A DNA stretch of 64,000 nucleotides, from assembly GCF_015278125.1 (NCBI RefSeq), contig NZ_JADILO010000007.1:1-64000 (forward strand). Direction: 5' to 3'. How positions within the stretch are numbered: the first letter of the stretch is position 1; the number at the start of each line of letters is the position of its first letter. Shown here one piece after another: positions 32,465 to 42,901 of the stretch. The stretch is from Vibrio fluminensis (lineage in GTDB: Bacteria > Pseudomonadota > Gammaproteobacteria > Enterobacterales > Vibrionaceae). Below the pieces are notes generated by a model. The model searched no databases. It had not been told where the DNA came from and saw nothing but the letters and a program-made list of their open reading frames with translations. The position numbers were made by a program, and so were the translations under genes.

Positions 32465-33719
32465 GACCGCTGATGACAACATTATTGTTGGTCTAGATAT
32501 AGGCACTGCAACCGTATCAGCGCTGGTGGGCGAAGTTCTACCTGACGGTCAAATCAACATTATTGGCGCGGGTACCAGTCCATCGCGAGGCATGGACAAA
32601 GGTGGCGTAAACGATCTTGAGTCCGTAGTTAAATCGGTACAGCGAGCTGTAAATCAAGCGGAACTGATGGCGGAATGTCAGATTCGTAATGTATTTATTT
32701 CCATTTCTGGTCGCCATATTGCGAGCCGTATTGAAAAAGGAATGGGAACTATTTCCGATGAAGAAGTCTCTCAAGAAGATATGGATCGCGCGATCCATAC
32801 AGCAAAATCAATCAAAATTGGTGATGAGCAGCGCATTCTTCACGTAATTCCGCAAGAATTTACCATTGATTACCAAGAGGGAATTAAAAATCCGCTAGGT
32901 TTATCAGGGGTGCGCATGGAAGTCAGTGTGCATTTGATCTCTTGTCACAATGATATGGCAAGAAACATTATTAAAGCAGTTGAACGTTGTGGTTTAACTG
33001 TTGAACATTTAGTTTATTCAGGCCTTGCGGCGAGTAATGCTGTCATTACTGAAGATGAGCGCGAACTGGGTGTCTGCGTGGTTGATATTGGTGCAGGCAC
33101 CATGGACGTCTCTATTTGGACGGGCGGTGCTTTAAGACATACTGAAGTATTTTCTTATGCAGGTAATGCGGTAACAAGTGATATCGCGTTCGCATTTGGT
33201 ACGCCAGTGAGTGATGCTGAAGAGATTAAAGTAAAATATGGCTGTGCTCTTAGTGAGCTGGTCAGCAAAGATGATACGGTTAACGTCCCAAGTGTCGGTG
33301 GACGTCCTTCACGTAGTTTGCAACGACAAACTTTGTCTGAAGTGATTGAACCACGATATACTGAACTTATGGGATTGGTTAACCAAACTATCGATACTAT
33401 TCAAGATAAATTGCGAGAAGATGGTATTAAGCACCATTTAGCCGCGGGTGTTGTTCTTACCGGCGGTGCTGCACGAATTGAAGGTTTGGTAGAATGTGCG
33501 GAACGTGTTTTCCGCAATCAAGTTCGAGTTGGCAAGCCTTTAGAGGTGAGCGGACTAACAGATTACGTGAAAGAGCCGTATCATTCTACGGCAGTTGGTT
33601 TACTCCATTACGCAAGAGACAGTCAAATTAACGACGAGACTGAATATAACGAACCAAAGCGTCAGCCAGTAAGTTCGTTATTTGATCGCTTACGTAATTG
33701 GATACAAAAAGAGTTTTAA
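32457..33719 (+). CDS. ftsA: Cell division protein FtsA
   Basis: FtsA is the actin-like protein that tethers FtsZ to the inner membrane and signals divisome activation. The 420-residue product has the actin-family phosphate loop IVGLDIGTATVSALVGE, the 1C domain (about residues 85-165) and a second phosphate motif VVDIGAGTMD. The adenosine motif is LTGGAARIEGL. The C-terminal amphipathic membrane-targeting helix ends FDRLRNWIQKEF. Coupled to ftsQ; ftsZ starts 30 bases after its stop. Confidence 0.98.
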   Translation: MTKTADDNIIVGLDIGTATVSALVGEVLPDGQINIIGAGTSPSRGMDKGGVNDLESVVKSVQRAVNQAELMAECQIRNVFISISGRHIASRIEKGMGTISDEEVSQEDMDRAIHTAKSIKIGDEQRILHVIPQEFTIDYQEGIKNPLGLSGVRMEVSVHLISCHNDMARNIIKAVERCGLTVEHLVYSGLAASNAVITEDERELGVCVVDIGAGTMDVSIWTGGALRHTEVFSYAGNAVTSDIAFAFGTPVSDAEEIKVKYGCALSELVSKDDTVNVPSVGGRPSRSLQRQTLSEVIEPRYTELMGLVNQTIDTIQDKLREDGIKHHLAAGVVLTGGAARIEGLVECAERVFRNQVRVGKPLEVSGLTDYVKEPYHSTAVGLLHYARDSQINDETEYNEPKRQPVSSLFDRLRNWIQKEF

Positions 33720-33749
33720 CCTGAGCAGCAGGAAAAACGGAGATAACAC

Positions 33750-34976
33750 ATGTTTGAACCGATGATGGAAATGTCTGACGATGCGGTAATCAAAGTCGTT
33801 GGGGTTGGTGGCGGTGGCGGTAATGCCGTTGAACACATGGTACGTGAGTCCATTGAAGGTGTTGAATTCATCAGCATCAACACTGATGCTCAAGCACTAC
33901 GTAAGACTAGCGTGAATAGCGTCATCCAAATTGGTGGCGACATGACAAAAGGTCTTGGTGCAGGTGCAAACCCACAAGTGGGACGTGACGCTGCTCTCGA
34001 AGATCGCGATAGAATTAAAGAATCTATCTGTGGTGCCGATATGGTATTTATCGCAGCAGGTATGGGTGGTGGTACAGGTACAGGTGCCGCACCAGTTATC
34101 GCTGAAGTTGCCAAAGAGCTAGGCATTCTAACGGTTGCTGTCGTAACCAAACCATTCAGCTTCGAAGGTAAGAAGCGTATGGCATTTGCTGAGCAAGGTA
34201 TCGAAGAGTTGTCTAAACATGTGGACTCTCTAATTACGATCCCTAATGAGAAGCTACTAAAAGTATTGGGTCGCGGTATCACATTACTTGAAGCTTTTGC
34301 TAGCGCAAACGACGTACTAAAGAATGCCGTTCAAGGTATTGCAGAATTGATTACTCGTCCTGGCATGATTAACGTCGACTTTGCTGACGTTCGCACGGTA
34401 ATGTCTGAGATGGGTCATGCAATGATGGGTAGCGGTGTCGCGAAAGGCGAAGACCGTGCTGAAGAAGCGGCAGAGATGGCAATTTCTAGCCCACTTCTTG
34501 AAGACATCGATCTTGCAGGCGCTCGTGGTGTTCTAGTTAACATCACAGCGGGTCTAGATATGCGTCTTGATGAGTTTGAAACTGTTGGTAATACAGTTAA
34601 AGCATTCGCGTCAGACAATGCAACAGTGGTTATTGGTACTTCACTTGACCCTGACATGGCCGATGAAATCCGTGTTACAGTGGTTGCAACAGGTATTGGT
34701 AACGAGAAGAAGCCTGACATTACATTAGTAGCAGGCGGTAAAGCGAAAGTTGCTCCAGTGGCTCAACCTCAGTCACCAGTGGCAACACAGCAACCAGCAG
34801 CGGTAAAAGTAGAAGAGAAACCGGCACAAACATTGCAAGAGAAACCACCAGTGGCAACTCAACCGGCAACTCAATCTACATCAGCAAGCAATGGCGCGGC
34901 GCAAAGCACTGCTCCAAAAGTAGAGAAAGATGGCTATCTAGATATCCCAGCTTTCCTACGTCGCCAAGCTGATTAA
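33750..34976 (+). CDS. ftsZ: Cell division GTPase FtsZ
   Basis: FtsZ is the tubulin-like GTPase that forms the division ring. The 408-residue protein has the tubulin signature GGGTGTG (residues 106-112) and the N-terminal [11 protein letters not shown] loop. A proline-, alanine- and glutamine-rich linker (about 318-390) leads to the conserved C-terminal peptide [11 protein letters not shown], which binds FtsA, ZipA and SlmA. Normal length for Vibrio. lpxC follows after 96 bases with its own promoter. Confidence 0.99.
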   Translation: MFEPMMEMSDDAVIKVVGVGGGGGNAVEHMVRESIEGVEFISINTDAQALRKTSVNSVIQIGGDMTKGLGAGANPQVGRDAALEDRDRIKESICGADMVFIAAGMGGGTGTGAAPVIAEVAKELGILTVAVVTKPFSFEGKKRMAFAEQGIEELSKHVDSLITIPNEKLLKVLGRGITLLEAFASANDVLKNAVQGIAELITRPGMINVDFADVRTVMSEMGHAMMGSGVAKGEDRAEEAAEMAISSPLLEDIDLAGARGVLVNITAGLDMRLDEFETVGNTVKAFASDNATVVIGTSLDPDMADEIRVTVVATGIGNEKKPDITLVAGGKAKVAPVAQPQSPVATQQPAAVKVEEKPAQTLQEKPPVATQPATQSTSASNGAAQSTAPKVEKDGYLDIPAFLRRQAD

Positions 34977-34979
34977 CAC

Positions 34980-35016
34980 TGTCAAAATTTGACATGGTTC
35001 GAAAACGTGATACGAT
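34980..35016 (+). promoter_or_regulatory. lpxC promoter with an overlapping palindrome
   Basis: TTGACA (34989-34994), a 16-bp spacer and TACGAT (35011-35016) form a good promoter. The perfect inverted repeat TGTCAAA-A-TTTGACA (34980-34994) covers the -35 box and could be an operator; no regulator can be named. Confidence 0.65.
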
Positions 35017-35072
35017 ACGCGACCGATAATTACATCGGTTGCGATTTGTAGCACCAATACTGAGGCAAGTAG

Positions 35073-35990
35073 ATGATCAGACAACGTACTCTGAAAGAAA
35101 TAGTGAAAACGACAGGTGTAGGCTTACACTCTGGGCGTAAAGTAACTTTGACTCTTCGCCCAGCTGCTGCAAACACCGGTGTGATCTACCGTCGTACTGA
35201 TGTAAATCCACCAGTAGATTTTCCTGCGGATCCTGAATCTGTTCGCGATACGATGCTGTGTACAGCACTTGTGAATGACCAAGGTATTCGTATTTCAACG
35301 GTAGAACACTTAAACGCGGCATTAGCTGGCATGGGTATCGACAATGTCATCATTGAAGTCGATGCGCCAGAAATTCCAATTATGGATGGCAGTGCTAGCC
35401 CATTCGTATTCCTGCTACAACAAGCGGGTATCGAAGAGCAAAATGCAGCAAAGCGTTTTATCCGCATTAAGAAACCAGTTCGCTTCGAAGATGGTGATAA
35501 GTGGGCAGAATTCGTTCCTTTCAATGGTTTCCGTATGGACTTTGAAATCGAATTTAACCACCCAGCGATTGAGTCTGATGAGCAGCGTTTAGTTTTTGAC
35601 TTCTCTTCAAAAGGTTTCGTGAAAGAAATTTCTCGCGCACGTACTTTTGGTTTTATGCGTGATATTGAGTATCTTCAGTCGCAAAATCTTGTTCTAGGTG
35701 GCAGCTTTGACAACGCAATCGTGTTGGATGACTACCGCATTCTGAATGAAGAAGGCCTACGTTTTGAAAATGAGTTTGTGACTCATAAAGTATTGGATGC
35801 CATTGGTGACTTATACATGTGTGGTCATGCCATTATTGGTGAGTTCCGCGCATTTAAATCAGGTCACGGCCTAAATAACCAACTGCTTCGTTCAGTATTA
35901 GCTGATCAAGAAGCTTGGGAATGGGTAACATTCGAACAAGAAGAAGTTTCTCCAGTTGCATTTGCAGAACCAAACATGGTTTTAGCGTAA
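35073..35990 (+). CDS. lpxC: UDP-3-O-acyl-N-acetylglucosamine deacetylase
   Basis: LpxC catalyses the committed, zinc-dependent step of lipid A synthesis. The 305-residue length matches E. coli. Zinc ligands are His79 (VEHLNAAL), His238 and Asp242 ([10 protein letters not shown]), with Glu78 as the general base next to His79. The position after ftsZ is conserved in gammaproteobacteria. The product ends in ...AEPNMVLA, an alanine-rich end as in the enterobacterial enzyme degraded by FtsH; that this signal acts here is inference. Confidence 0.98.
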   Translation: MIRQRTLKEIVKTTGVGLHSGRKVTLTLRPAAANTGVIYRRTDVNPPVDFPADPESVRDTMLCTALVNDQGIRISTVEHLNAALAGMGIDNVIIEVDAPEIPIMDGSASPFVFLLQQAGIEEQNAAKRFIRIKKPVRFEDGDKWAEFVPFNGFRMDFEIEFNHPAIESDEQRLVFDFSSKGFVKEISRARTFGFMRDIEYLQSQNLVLGGSFDNAIVLDDYRILNEEGLRFENEFVTHKVLDAIGDLYMCGHAIIGEFRAFKSGHGLNNQLLRSVLADQEAWEWVTFEQEEVSPVAFAEPNMVLA

Positions 35991-36005
35991 GCTTCTCCAA
36001 ATTAG

Positions 36006-36035
36006 AAAAAACCAGGCTTTAAGCCTGGTTTTTTT
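36006..36035. terminator. Bidirectional terminator between lpxC and dciA
   Basis: An A-run plus CCAGGCTT pairs with AAGCCTGG plus a T-run. The right arm's T-run overlaps the dciA stop codon (36034-36036), so one hairpin serves both convergent genes. Confidence 0.9.
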
Positions 36036-36492
36036 ATGCCTTTTTGTTGGCAAGTTGCGCTAAGCTTTCCAATCGCGCCTTAATTTTTGGTGGCGCATTT
36101 TGTGCGACAGTTTTTAAGTATTCTGCAGCGGTATCTGAAATCGGGTCGCGACTTTTCGTTTGCTTGGATTTGGTACTGGTTTTTACTCGGTAAAGATCAG
36201 GGTTAATTTGCACTTCAACTGCAATTAGGCGAGCAAAGCCTTGTAAACGTAATTGATTGAGAATATTGAGGCGATCGTAATTGATCTTCATCATGATCGC
36301 TGCGCTTGCCACTTCGATAACTAAATGATTATCGCGCAGATTTGCCACACGGCAATGATCAACCGTATTCTTTGGTAGGATCGTTCTCAGTAGCTGGTTG
36401 ATCTTCATGATCTCTTCTGCATGTTTTTGCAAGTTAGCAAAACGGGAGTCAGAGATGATTTCGTTGCCTAAAGTCGGGCGATGGTCGCGCAT
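36034..36492 (-). CDS. dciA: DciA (DUF721), replicative helicase loader or operator
   Basis: DciA loads the replicative helicase DnaB in the many bacteria, including Vibrio, that lack phage-derived DnaC or DnaI. The ATG at 36492 gives 152 residues; a GTG one codon earlier is also possible. The N-terminal half (about residues 10-105) fits the KH-like DUF721 domain, with NQLLRTILPKNTVDHCRVANLRD cut short here to a description: hydrophobic helix then beta strands. The C-terminal tail is basic and low in complexity. Convergent with lpxC and divergent from secA, the usual Vibrio position. Confidence 0.9.
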   Translation of the reverse strand: MRDHRPTLGNEIISDSRFANLQKHAEEIMKINQLLRTILPKNTVDHCRVANLRDNHLVIEVASAAIMMKINYDRLNILNQLRLQGFARLIAVEVQINPDLYRVKTSTKSKQTKSRDPISDTAAEYLKTVAQNAPPKIKARLESLAQLANKKA

Positions 36493-36815
36493 CACTAAGC
36501 CTTAATATTTAAATTCATTTTTCATTTTAGCTAACCACAACATCATCGAATAGTCTTTTTAACGGATAAAGATGCGTCATTCGTCGGCAAAAAATCACAA
36601 GTGCTTCAAACAATTCAATAAGAGATTGGTTGTTGAGGGCAAAAGCCCTTACACTAAGCGCCTATAAATAAACACTCAAGCCTTGAAAATCTAAGTTCTC
36701 ACCACAATATCTGTGATTAATGATTTAACGCAGTATTCTTAGTTTAAAACTGAAAGAGACTGAAGGCATTAAGTAGAGATCGTGCCCGATCGACTGATAG
36801 AGAGATTCACACAAG
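36493..36815 (+). promoter_or_regulatory. dciA-secA intergenic region without secM
   Basis: This 323-bp divergent gap holds promoter-like AT-rich sequence and a small GGGC/GCCC hairpin near 36637-36648, but no secM-like reading frame with a secretion-arrest peptide. The long leader before secA (about 150 bases after the likely promoter) contains no other clear element. Confidence 0.4.
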
Positions 36816-39548
36816 ATGATAACTAAGCTACTGACAAAGGTAATTGGCAGTCGCAACGACAGAACATTGCGCCGCCTAAGAAAGATTGTAAAAGAAATCA
36901 ATAATTACGAGCCAACGTTTGAAGCTCTATCTGATGAAGAACTAAAAGCAAAAACCGTCGAGTTCCGCCAACGTATCGAACAAGGTGAAGATCTAGATAA
37001 GCTGATTCCTGAAGCATTTGCGACCGTACGTGAAGCATCAAAGCGTGTTTACGGTATGCGTCATTTCGATGTACAGCTTATCGGTGGTATGGTGCTTAAC
37101 GCAGGCCAAATCGCTGAGATGCGCACAGGTGAAGGTAAAACTTTAACTGCTACACTTCCTGCATACCTAAACGCATTGCCTGGTAAAGGTGTTCACATCG
37201 TAACAGTGAACGACTACCTAGCGAAACGTGATGCTGAAACGAACCGCCCATTATTTGAGTTCCTCGGTATGACTGTTGGCGTTAACGTGCCAAATATGCC
37301 GCCGCAAGAGAAGAAAGAAGCTTACCAAGCTGACATCTTATACGGAACAAACAACGAATTTGGTTTTGACTACCTACGTGACAACATGGCATTCCGCCCA
37401 GAGGACCGTGTTCAGCGTGCTCGTTTCTTTGCCGTAGTCGATGAAGTGGATTCGATTCTTATCGATGAAGCTCGTACACCGCTTATCATTTCTGGTCCAG
37501 CTGAGGATAGCTCTGAGCTTTACACTCGCATCAACATTCTTATTCCACAGTTGCAAAAGCAGGATCAAGAAGATTCAGAAGAGTACCGTGGCGATGGTCA
37601 CTACACGGTTGATGAAAAGTCAAAGCAAGTCTACCTAACCGAGACTGGTCAAGAGTTTGTAGAAGAGCTAATGATCAAAAACGGTTTGATGGAAGAAGGC
37701 GATACCCTTTACTCGCCAGCGAACATTAGCCTGCTACACCACGTAAATGCAGCACTTCGTGCGCACGTATTGTTTGAAATTAACGTTGATTACATCGTTA
37801 ACGAACAAGGCGAAGTCGTGATCGTTGACGAACATACTGGTCGTACAATGCCAGGTCGTCGTTGGTCTGAAGGTCTGCACCAAGCGGTTGAAGCGAAAGA
37901 AGGCGTTAAGATCCAGAATGAAAACCAAACTCTGGCATCGATTACTTTCCAGAACTACTTCCGTCTATACGACAAACTGTCAGGCATGACAGGTACCGCG
38001 GATACAGAAGCATTCGAATTCCAGTCAATTTATGGCTTGGAAACGGTGGTTATCCCTACCAACAAGCCAATGATCCGTAACGACATGCCAGATGTGGTAT
38101 ACCGTACTGAGCCAGAAAAATTTGCGGCAATCATTGAGGATATCAAAGAGCGTGTTGCAAAAGGTCAGCCATCATTAGTAGGTACAGTGTCGATTGAAAA
38201 ATCGGAGCTGCTTTCTAATGCACTGAAGCAGGCCAACATCAAGCACAACGTGTTGAACGCGAAATTCCACGAACGTGAAGCGGAAATCGTTGCCGAAGCT
38301 GGTACGCCAGGCGCAGTAACAATCGCAACTAACATGGCAGGTCGTGGTACCGATATCGTGTTAGGTGGCAGCTGGCAAGCTAAAGTTGAACAGCTAGATA
38401 ACCCTACGCAAGATCAGATTGACCAGATCAAAGCGGAATGGCGAATTGTTCATGACCAAGTTCTTGAGGCGGGTGGTCTACACATCATCGGTACTGAACG
38501 TCATGAATCTCGTCGTATCGATAACCAGCTACGTGGTCGTTCTGGCCGTCAAGGCGATGCGGGTTCTTCACGTTTCTACCTATCGATGGAAGATGCGCTC
38601 CTTCGTATCTTTACTTCTGACCGCATGGCAAGTTTAATCCAAAGCGGTATGGAAGAGGGTGAAGCGATCGAATCGAAAATGCTTTCTCGTTCAATTGAAA
38701 AAGCGCAGCGTAAAGTTGAAGGTCGCAACTTTGACATTCGTAAACAGCTTCTAGAATACGATGACGTAGCAAACGATCAACGTAAAGTGGTATACGAACT
38801 ACGTGATGAGCTAATGAGCGTAGATGACATTAGCGAAATGATCGAGCAAAACCGCGATGACGTACTGAACGCAATTATCGACGAATACATTCCACCGCAA
38901 TCACTAGAAGAGATGTGGGATGTGCAAGGTTTGCAAGACCGTCTGAAGAATGATTTCGATCTCGACGCACCAGTTAAAGAATGGCTAGCAGCCGACGACA
39001 AACTGTACGAAGAAGCGTTGCGTGAGAAGATCATTACTCAAGCGGTTGAAGTTTACAAAGGCAAGCAAGAAGTTGTTGGCGAACAAGTGCTACGTAACTT
39101 CGAAAAATCAGTGATGCTACAAACGCTAGATACGCTTTGGAAAGAGCACCTAGCAGCAATGGACCATCTTCGCCAAGGTATTCACCTACGTGGCTACGCG
39201 CAGAAGAACCCTAAGCAAGAGTACAAGCGTGAATCGTTTGAACTGTTTGAAGGTCTACTAGAGTCACTAAAAACTGACGTTATCACAGTACTGTCTCGCG
39301 TACGTGTTCAACAGCAAGAAGAAGTTGAGCGTATGGAAGAGCAGCGTCGTGCTCAAGCTGAAGCGGCAGCACGTCAAGCTCAAGCACAGCACGCAACGGC
39401 TGAGAACCAACTTGCAGATGGTGAAGAGAACATCGAAGAAGGTGCGCAACAGCCAATGGTACGTGATGAGCGTAAAGTGGGTCGTAATGAGCCGTGTCCA
39501 TGTGGTAGTGGCAAAAAATACAAGCAGTGCCACGGCAAGATTGCATAA
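36816..39548 (+). CDS. secA: Preprotein translocase ATPase SecA
   Basis: SecA drives proteins through SecYEG. The 910-residue protein has Walker A MRTGEGKT (about residues 102-109), the DEVD box ([17 protein letters not shown]), the preprotein crosslinking domain, and [13 protein letters not shown] and the [12 protein letters not shown] helicase motifs. The C-terminal zinc-binding [14 protein letters not shown] contacts SecB and ribosomes. There is no secM upstream. The stop is followed by about 240 bases before a terminator. Confidence 0.99.
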   Translation: MITKLLTKVIGSRNDRTLRRLRKIVKEINNYEPTFEALSDEELKAKTVEFRQRIEQGEDLDKLIPEAFATVREASKRVYGMRHFDVQLIGGMVLNAGQIAEMRTGEGKTLTATLPAYLNALPGKGVHIVTVNDYLAKRDAETNRPLFEFLGMTVGVNVPNMPPQEKKEAYQADILYGTNNEFGFDYLRDNMAFRPEDRVQRARFFAVVDEVDSILIDEARTPLIISGPAEDSSELYTRINILIPQLQKQDQEDSEEYRGDGHYTVDEKSKQVYLTETGQEFVEELMIKNGLMEEGDTLYSPANISLLHHVNAALRAHVLFEINVDYIVNEQGEVVIVDEHTGRTMPGRRWSEGLHQAVEAKEGVKIQNENQTLASITFQNYFRLYDKLSGMTGTADTEAFEFQSIYGLETVVIPTNKPMIRNDMPDVVYRTEPEKFAAIIEDIKERVAKGQPSLVGTVSIEKSELLSNALKQANIKHNVLNAKFHEREAEIVAEAGTPGAVTIATNMAGRGTDIVLGGSWQAKVEQLDNPTQDQIDQIKAEWRIVHDQVLEAGGLHIIGTERHESRRIDNQLRGRSGRQGDAGSSRFYLSMEDALLRIFTSDRMASLIQSGMEEGEAIESKMLSRSIEKAQRKVEGRNFDIRKQLLEYDDVANDQRKVVYELRDELMSVDDISEMIEQNRDDVLNAIIDEYIPPQSLEEMWDVQGLQDRLKNDFDLDAPVKEWLAADDKLYEEALREKIITQAVEVYKGKQEVVGEQVLRNFEKSVMLQTLDTLWKEHLAAMDHLRQGIHLRGYAQKNPKQEYKRESFELFEGLLESLKTDVITVLSRVRVQQQEEVERMEEQRRAQAEAAARQAQAQHATAENQLADGEENIEEGAQQPMVRDERKVGRNEPCPCGSGKKYKQCHGKIA

Positions 39549-39894
39549 CTTAGTCTGAATCGTCGTTGTGTAGCGTGATTACTGTGTCGATGATGCTCAT
39601 TTACCGTTGTAAACTGCGCGTCATCTCCTGGTACTCAAACTACACAACTTAGCTTCTAACTAAGTTAAATGTGTTGCAGTAAAGGCTGAATATTGCGCGT
39701 CGCTGCCTTGTTCTAAGCCATTACAGCTTAACCTTAAACAATCTTAGTATTTGGTTAGCTTCAACAAACTCATATGTTGTATAGAGAGTCGCTTAGGCGG
39801 CTCTTTTTTTAAGTAAAATTTGGGTTTGGTCTTTCTCGTGGATAAGTGAGTAGTACGCGGGATAGGGAGCAAACCACTTGAGGGAAAGGAAAGT
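39549..39894 (+). other. secA-mutT gap: structured 3' region or possible small RNA
   Basis: No gene is supported in this 346-bp stretch. It contains a 7-bp hairpin AACTTAG/CTAAGTT (39646-39666) and ends in a clear terminator at 39785-39810 (AGAGTCGC/GCGGCTCT plus T-run). That gives the secA mRNA an unusually long 3' tail or marks a separate short transcript. Confidence 0.5.
39785..39810 (+). terminator. Terminator downstream of secA
   Basis: AGAGTCGC and GCGGCTCT pair (one G-T wobble) around loop TTAG, followed by seven T residues. Confidence 0.9.
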
Positions 39895-40293
39895 ATGAAG
39901 CGTATTCACATCGTGGCGGCAGTGATATTTAATCAGGATAAGTCGCAGATTTTTATTACTAAGCGTCCTGATGATAAGCACAAAGGAGGCTTTTGGGAGT
40001 TTCCGGGTGGTAAAGTTGAGCAAAACGAAACGATCGAGCAAGCGATGGTGCGTGAGCTTGATGAAGAAATTGGCATTCAAGTGACCGAGCAATCTTTGTT
40101 CGAGCATCTTGAATATGATTACCCTGATAAGTCGCTTAAGTTTGATTTTATCCTAGTGACGGATTTTACCGGGAAACCCTTCGGTCGTGAGGGGCAGCAG
40201 GGCGAATGGGTGACGATTAACCAGTTAGAAAATTACGCTTTTCCCGAAGCAAATGTGCCTATTTTACAGCGAGTGATCAGAGAGTTTTCATGA
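39895..40293 (+). CDS. mutT: 8-oxo-dGTP diphosphatase MutT (Nudix)
   Basis: MutT hydrolyses 8-oxo-dGTP and so prevents A:T to C:G transversions. The 132-residue product has the complete Nudix box GGKVEQNETIEQAMVRELDEE (given here by its key residues: Gly, then Glu five later, then REL-EE-G; about residues 38-60). WEFPGGKVE sits at the start of the box. A GGAAAGGA site precedes the ATG. The position after secA is conserved in gammaproteobacteria. Confidence 0.96.
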   Translation: MKRIHIVAAVIFNQDKSQIFITKRPDDKHKGGFWEFPGGKVEQNETIEQAMVRELDEEIGIQVTEQSLFEHLEYDYPDKSLKFDFILVTDFTGKPFGREGQQGEWVTINQLENYAFPEANVPILQRVIREFS

Positions 40294-40391
40294 TCAATGT
40301 CGCAAAACACTAGCCAGCACAATCGTTTATTGGTAGTTTAGATACGAAGATCTTTTATACGGGGTGAGGATCATCTCATCTTGGCACTTAA

Positions 40392-41219
<828 letters not shown>

Positions 41220-41277
41220 TCATCTAAGTGCACATTGAATGATTGAGTTAACTCAATAAGCAATTTTAGATAATTAT

Positions 41278-41304
41278 GCGTCAGCTAAGGCTGGCGCTTT
41301 CTTT
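41278..41304 (+). terminator. Terminator after dapB
   Basis: GCGTCAGC and GCTGGCGC pair (one wobble) around TAAG, then TTTCTTT. A 16-bp perfect palindrome, ATTGAGTTAACTCAAT (41242-41257), lies just before it. Confidence 0.8.
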
Positions 41305-41611
41305 ATCCGCTATATAAACCCTGATTTAAATAACGGCCATAAACGCCAGAAAAACCGCGAGATAACGTGTTATTACTTGCTGTTAGCGTGGTTTGTTTCA
41401 TGAAGTGTCATTAATTCGCACTTATCTTGCTTGCTTAACGTTTGCTAAACTCCAATTAATTTCTTAGTCATTTTTCGTTGATGTTTTTTCATGCTTTTGA
41501 AAAATGTAGCCTCATTAACACCTTTAAAAGCAATTAAAGTTACTATTTTAGCCAGTTTGGCTTTTTTTCTTATGAATCTTTCAAAAAATGCATTTTATTT
41601 TATTATGAATG

Positions 41612-41640
41612 TTGACACTACTCTCCAGCATCTTTAGAAT
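41612..41640 (+). promoter_or_regulatory. carAB promoter
   Basis: TTGACA (41612-41617), exactly 17 bases and TAGAAT (41635-41640) form a near-consensus promoter with start near 41647, about 100 bases before carA. The AT-rich DNA around 41560-41740 contains imperfect ARG-box-like sequence, for example TATGCATTTTTATTCTGG at 41720-41737, but the match is weak. The rest of the 526-bp dapB-carA gap shows nothing else. Confidence 0.75.
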
Positions 41641-41745
41641 TACGCCAATTTGTCTGTAACACCAAAAAACGCGTTTTTATTGCGAAATGGAAGGCAAAGT
41701 TGCAAATTAATTTATTTTTTATGCATTTTTATTCTGGAGGTTGTC

Positions 41746-42885
41746 TTGAGTAAATTAGCACTGTTAGTCCTGGAAGATGGGACAGTGTTCCGCGGAGTGT
41801 CCATTGGTTCGGATGGTATTTCCGTTGGTGAAGTCGTTTTTAATACCTCGATGACGGGGTACCAAGAAATCCTCACTGATCCTTCCTATTCCCAGCAAAT
41901 TGTTACACTTACTTATCCTCACATTGGCAATACCGGAACCACTTCCGAAGACGAAGAATCCTCTTCAATTCACGCTCAAGGCCTTGTGATTCGCGATCTC
42001 CCTCTTATCGCTTCTAATTTCCGTAACGAACAATCTCTTTCTGATTACCTCAAATCGCAAAACATTGTCGGCATCGCAGACATTGATACTCGTAAGCTCA
42101 CTCGTATTCTTCGTGAAAAAGGCGCCCAAAATGGCTGTATCGTCGCAGGTAACAACCTAGACGAAGCATTGGCGCTAGCAAAAGCGAAAGAATTCCCTGG
42201 CTTAAAAGGTATGGACCTTGCGAAAGAAGTTACAACAAAAGAAGCGTATCAATGGAAACAAGGTTCGTGGACGCTCGAGGGTGGTCTTCCAGAAGCGCAA
42301 GATGACAGCGAACTGCCATACCACGTTGTTGCTTACGACTTCGGTGCCAAGCGAAATATCCTGCGAATGTTGGTTGACCGCGGTTGCCGCCTAACAGTGG
42401 TTCCAGCTGAAACATCAGCAGAGGAAGTGTTAGCGCTGAATCCAGATGGCGTATTCTTATCAAATGGTCCTGGTGACCCAGCACCATGTACCTACGCGAT
42501 TGAAGCAACCAAAGTATTCCTAGAGAAAGACCTACCAATTTTTGGTATCTGTCTTGGTCACCAAATTCTGGCGCTAGCGTCAGGTGCACAAACGGTGAAA
42601 ATGAAGTTTGGTCACCACGGTGCCAACCACCCAGTAAAAGACCTAGACCGCAACGTAGTGATGATTACTTCGCAAAACCACGGTTTTGCCGCTGACGAAG
42701 CAACACTACCAGAAAATCTACGTGCTACTCACGTATCACTATTTGATGGCTCGCTACAAGGTATCCACCGTACAGACAAGCCAGCATTTAGCTTCCAAGG
42801 TCACCCAGAAGCGAGCCCTGGTCCACATGACGCAGCACCGCTATTCGACCACTTTATCGAACTAATTAAAAAACACAGCGCTTAA
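41746..42885 (+). CDS. carA: Carbamoyl-phosphate synthase small (glutaminase) subunit
   Basis: CarA releases ammonia from glutamine for carbamoyl phosphate synthesis, the shared precursor of arginine and pyrimidines. The start is a TTG at 41746 ([12 protein letters not shown]) with a CTGGAGG site just upstream, giving 379 residues; the in-frame ATG-like start further upstream lies at the promoter's start site and adds a non-homologous tail. The class I amidotransferase domain has the nucleophile Cys269 in GICLGHQ and the GHPEASPGP histidine-glutamate motif. carB follows after 16 bases. Confidence 0.96.
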   Translation: MSKLALLVLEDGTVFRGVSIGSDGISVGEVVFNTSMTGYQEILTDPSYSQQIVTLTYPHIGNTGTTSEDEESSSIHAQGLVIRDLPLIASNFRNEQSLSDYLKSQNIVGIADIDTRKLTRILREKGAQNGCIVAGNNLDEALALAKAKEFPGLKGMDLAKEVTTKEAYQWKQGSWTLEGGLPEAQDDSELPYHVVAYDFGAKRNILRMLVDRGCRLTVVPAETSAEEVLALNPDGVFLSNGPGDPAPCTYAIEATKVFLEKDLPIFGICLGHQILALASGAQTVKMKFGHHGANHPVKDLDRNVVMITSQNHGFAADEATLPENLRATHVSLFDGSLQGIHRTDKPAFSFQGHPEASPGPHDAAPLFDHFIELIKKHSA

Positions 42886-42901
42886 TTCGGAGTAGTAGAT
42901 A

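Noticed and set aside
34995..35060. tRNA-like GGTTCGAA sequence near lpxC
   Set aside because: Only the T-loop-like string is present; no cloverleaf arms.
41242..41257. 16-bp palindrome ATTGAGTTAACTCAAT as an FNR-type operator
   Set aside because: It lies after dapB just before its terminator, far from any promoter I can recognise.
41650..41745. 32-residue N-terminal extension of CarA
   Set aside because: It begins essentially at the promoter's predicted transcription start and does not resemble CarA; the TTG at 41746 has a good ribosome site.
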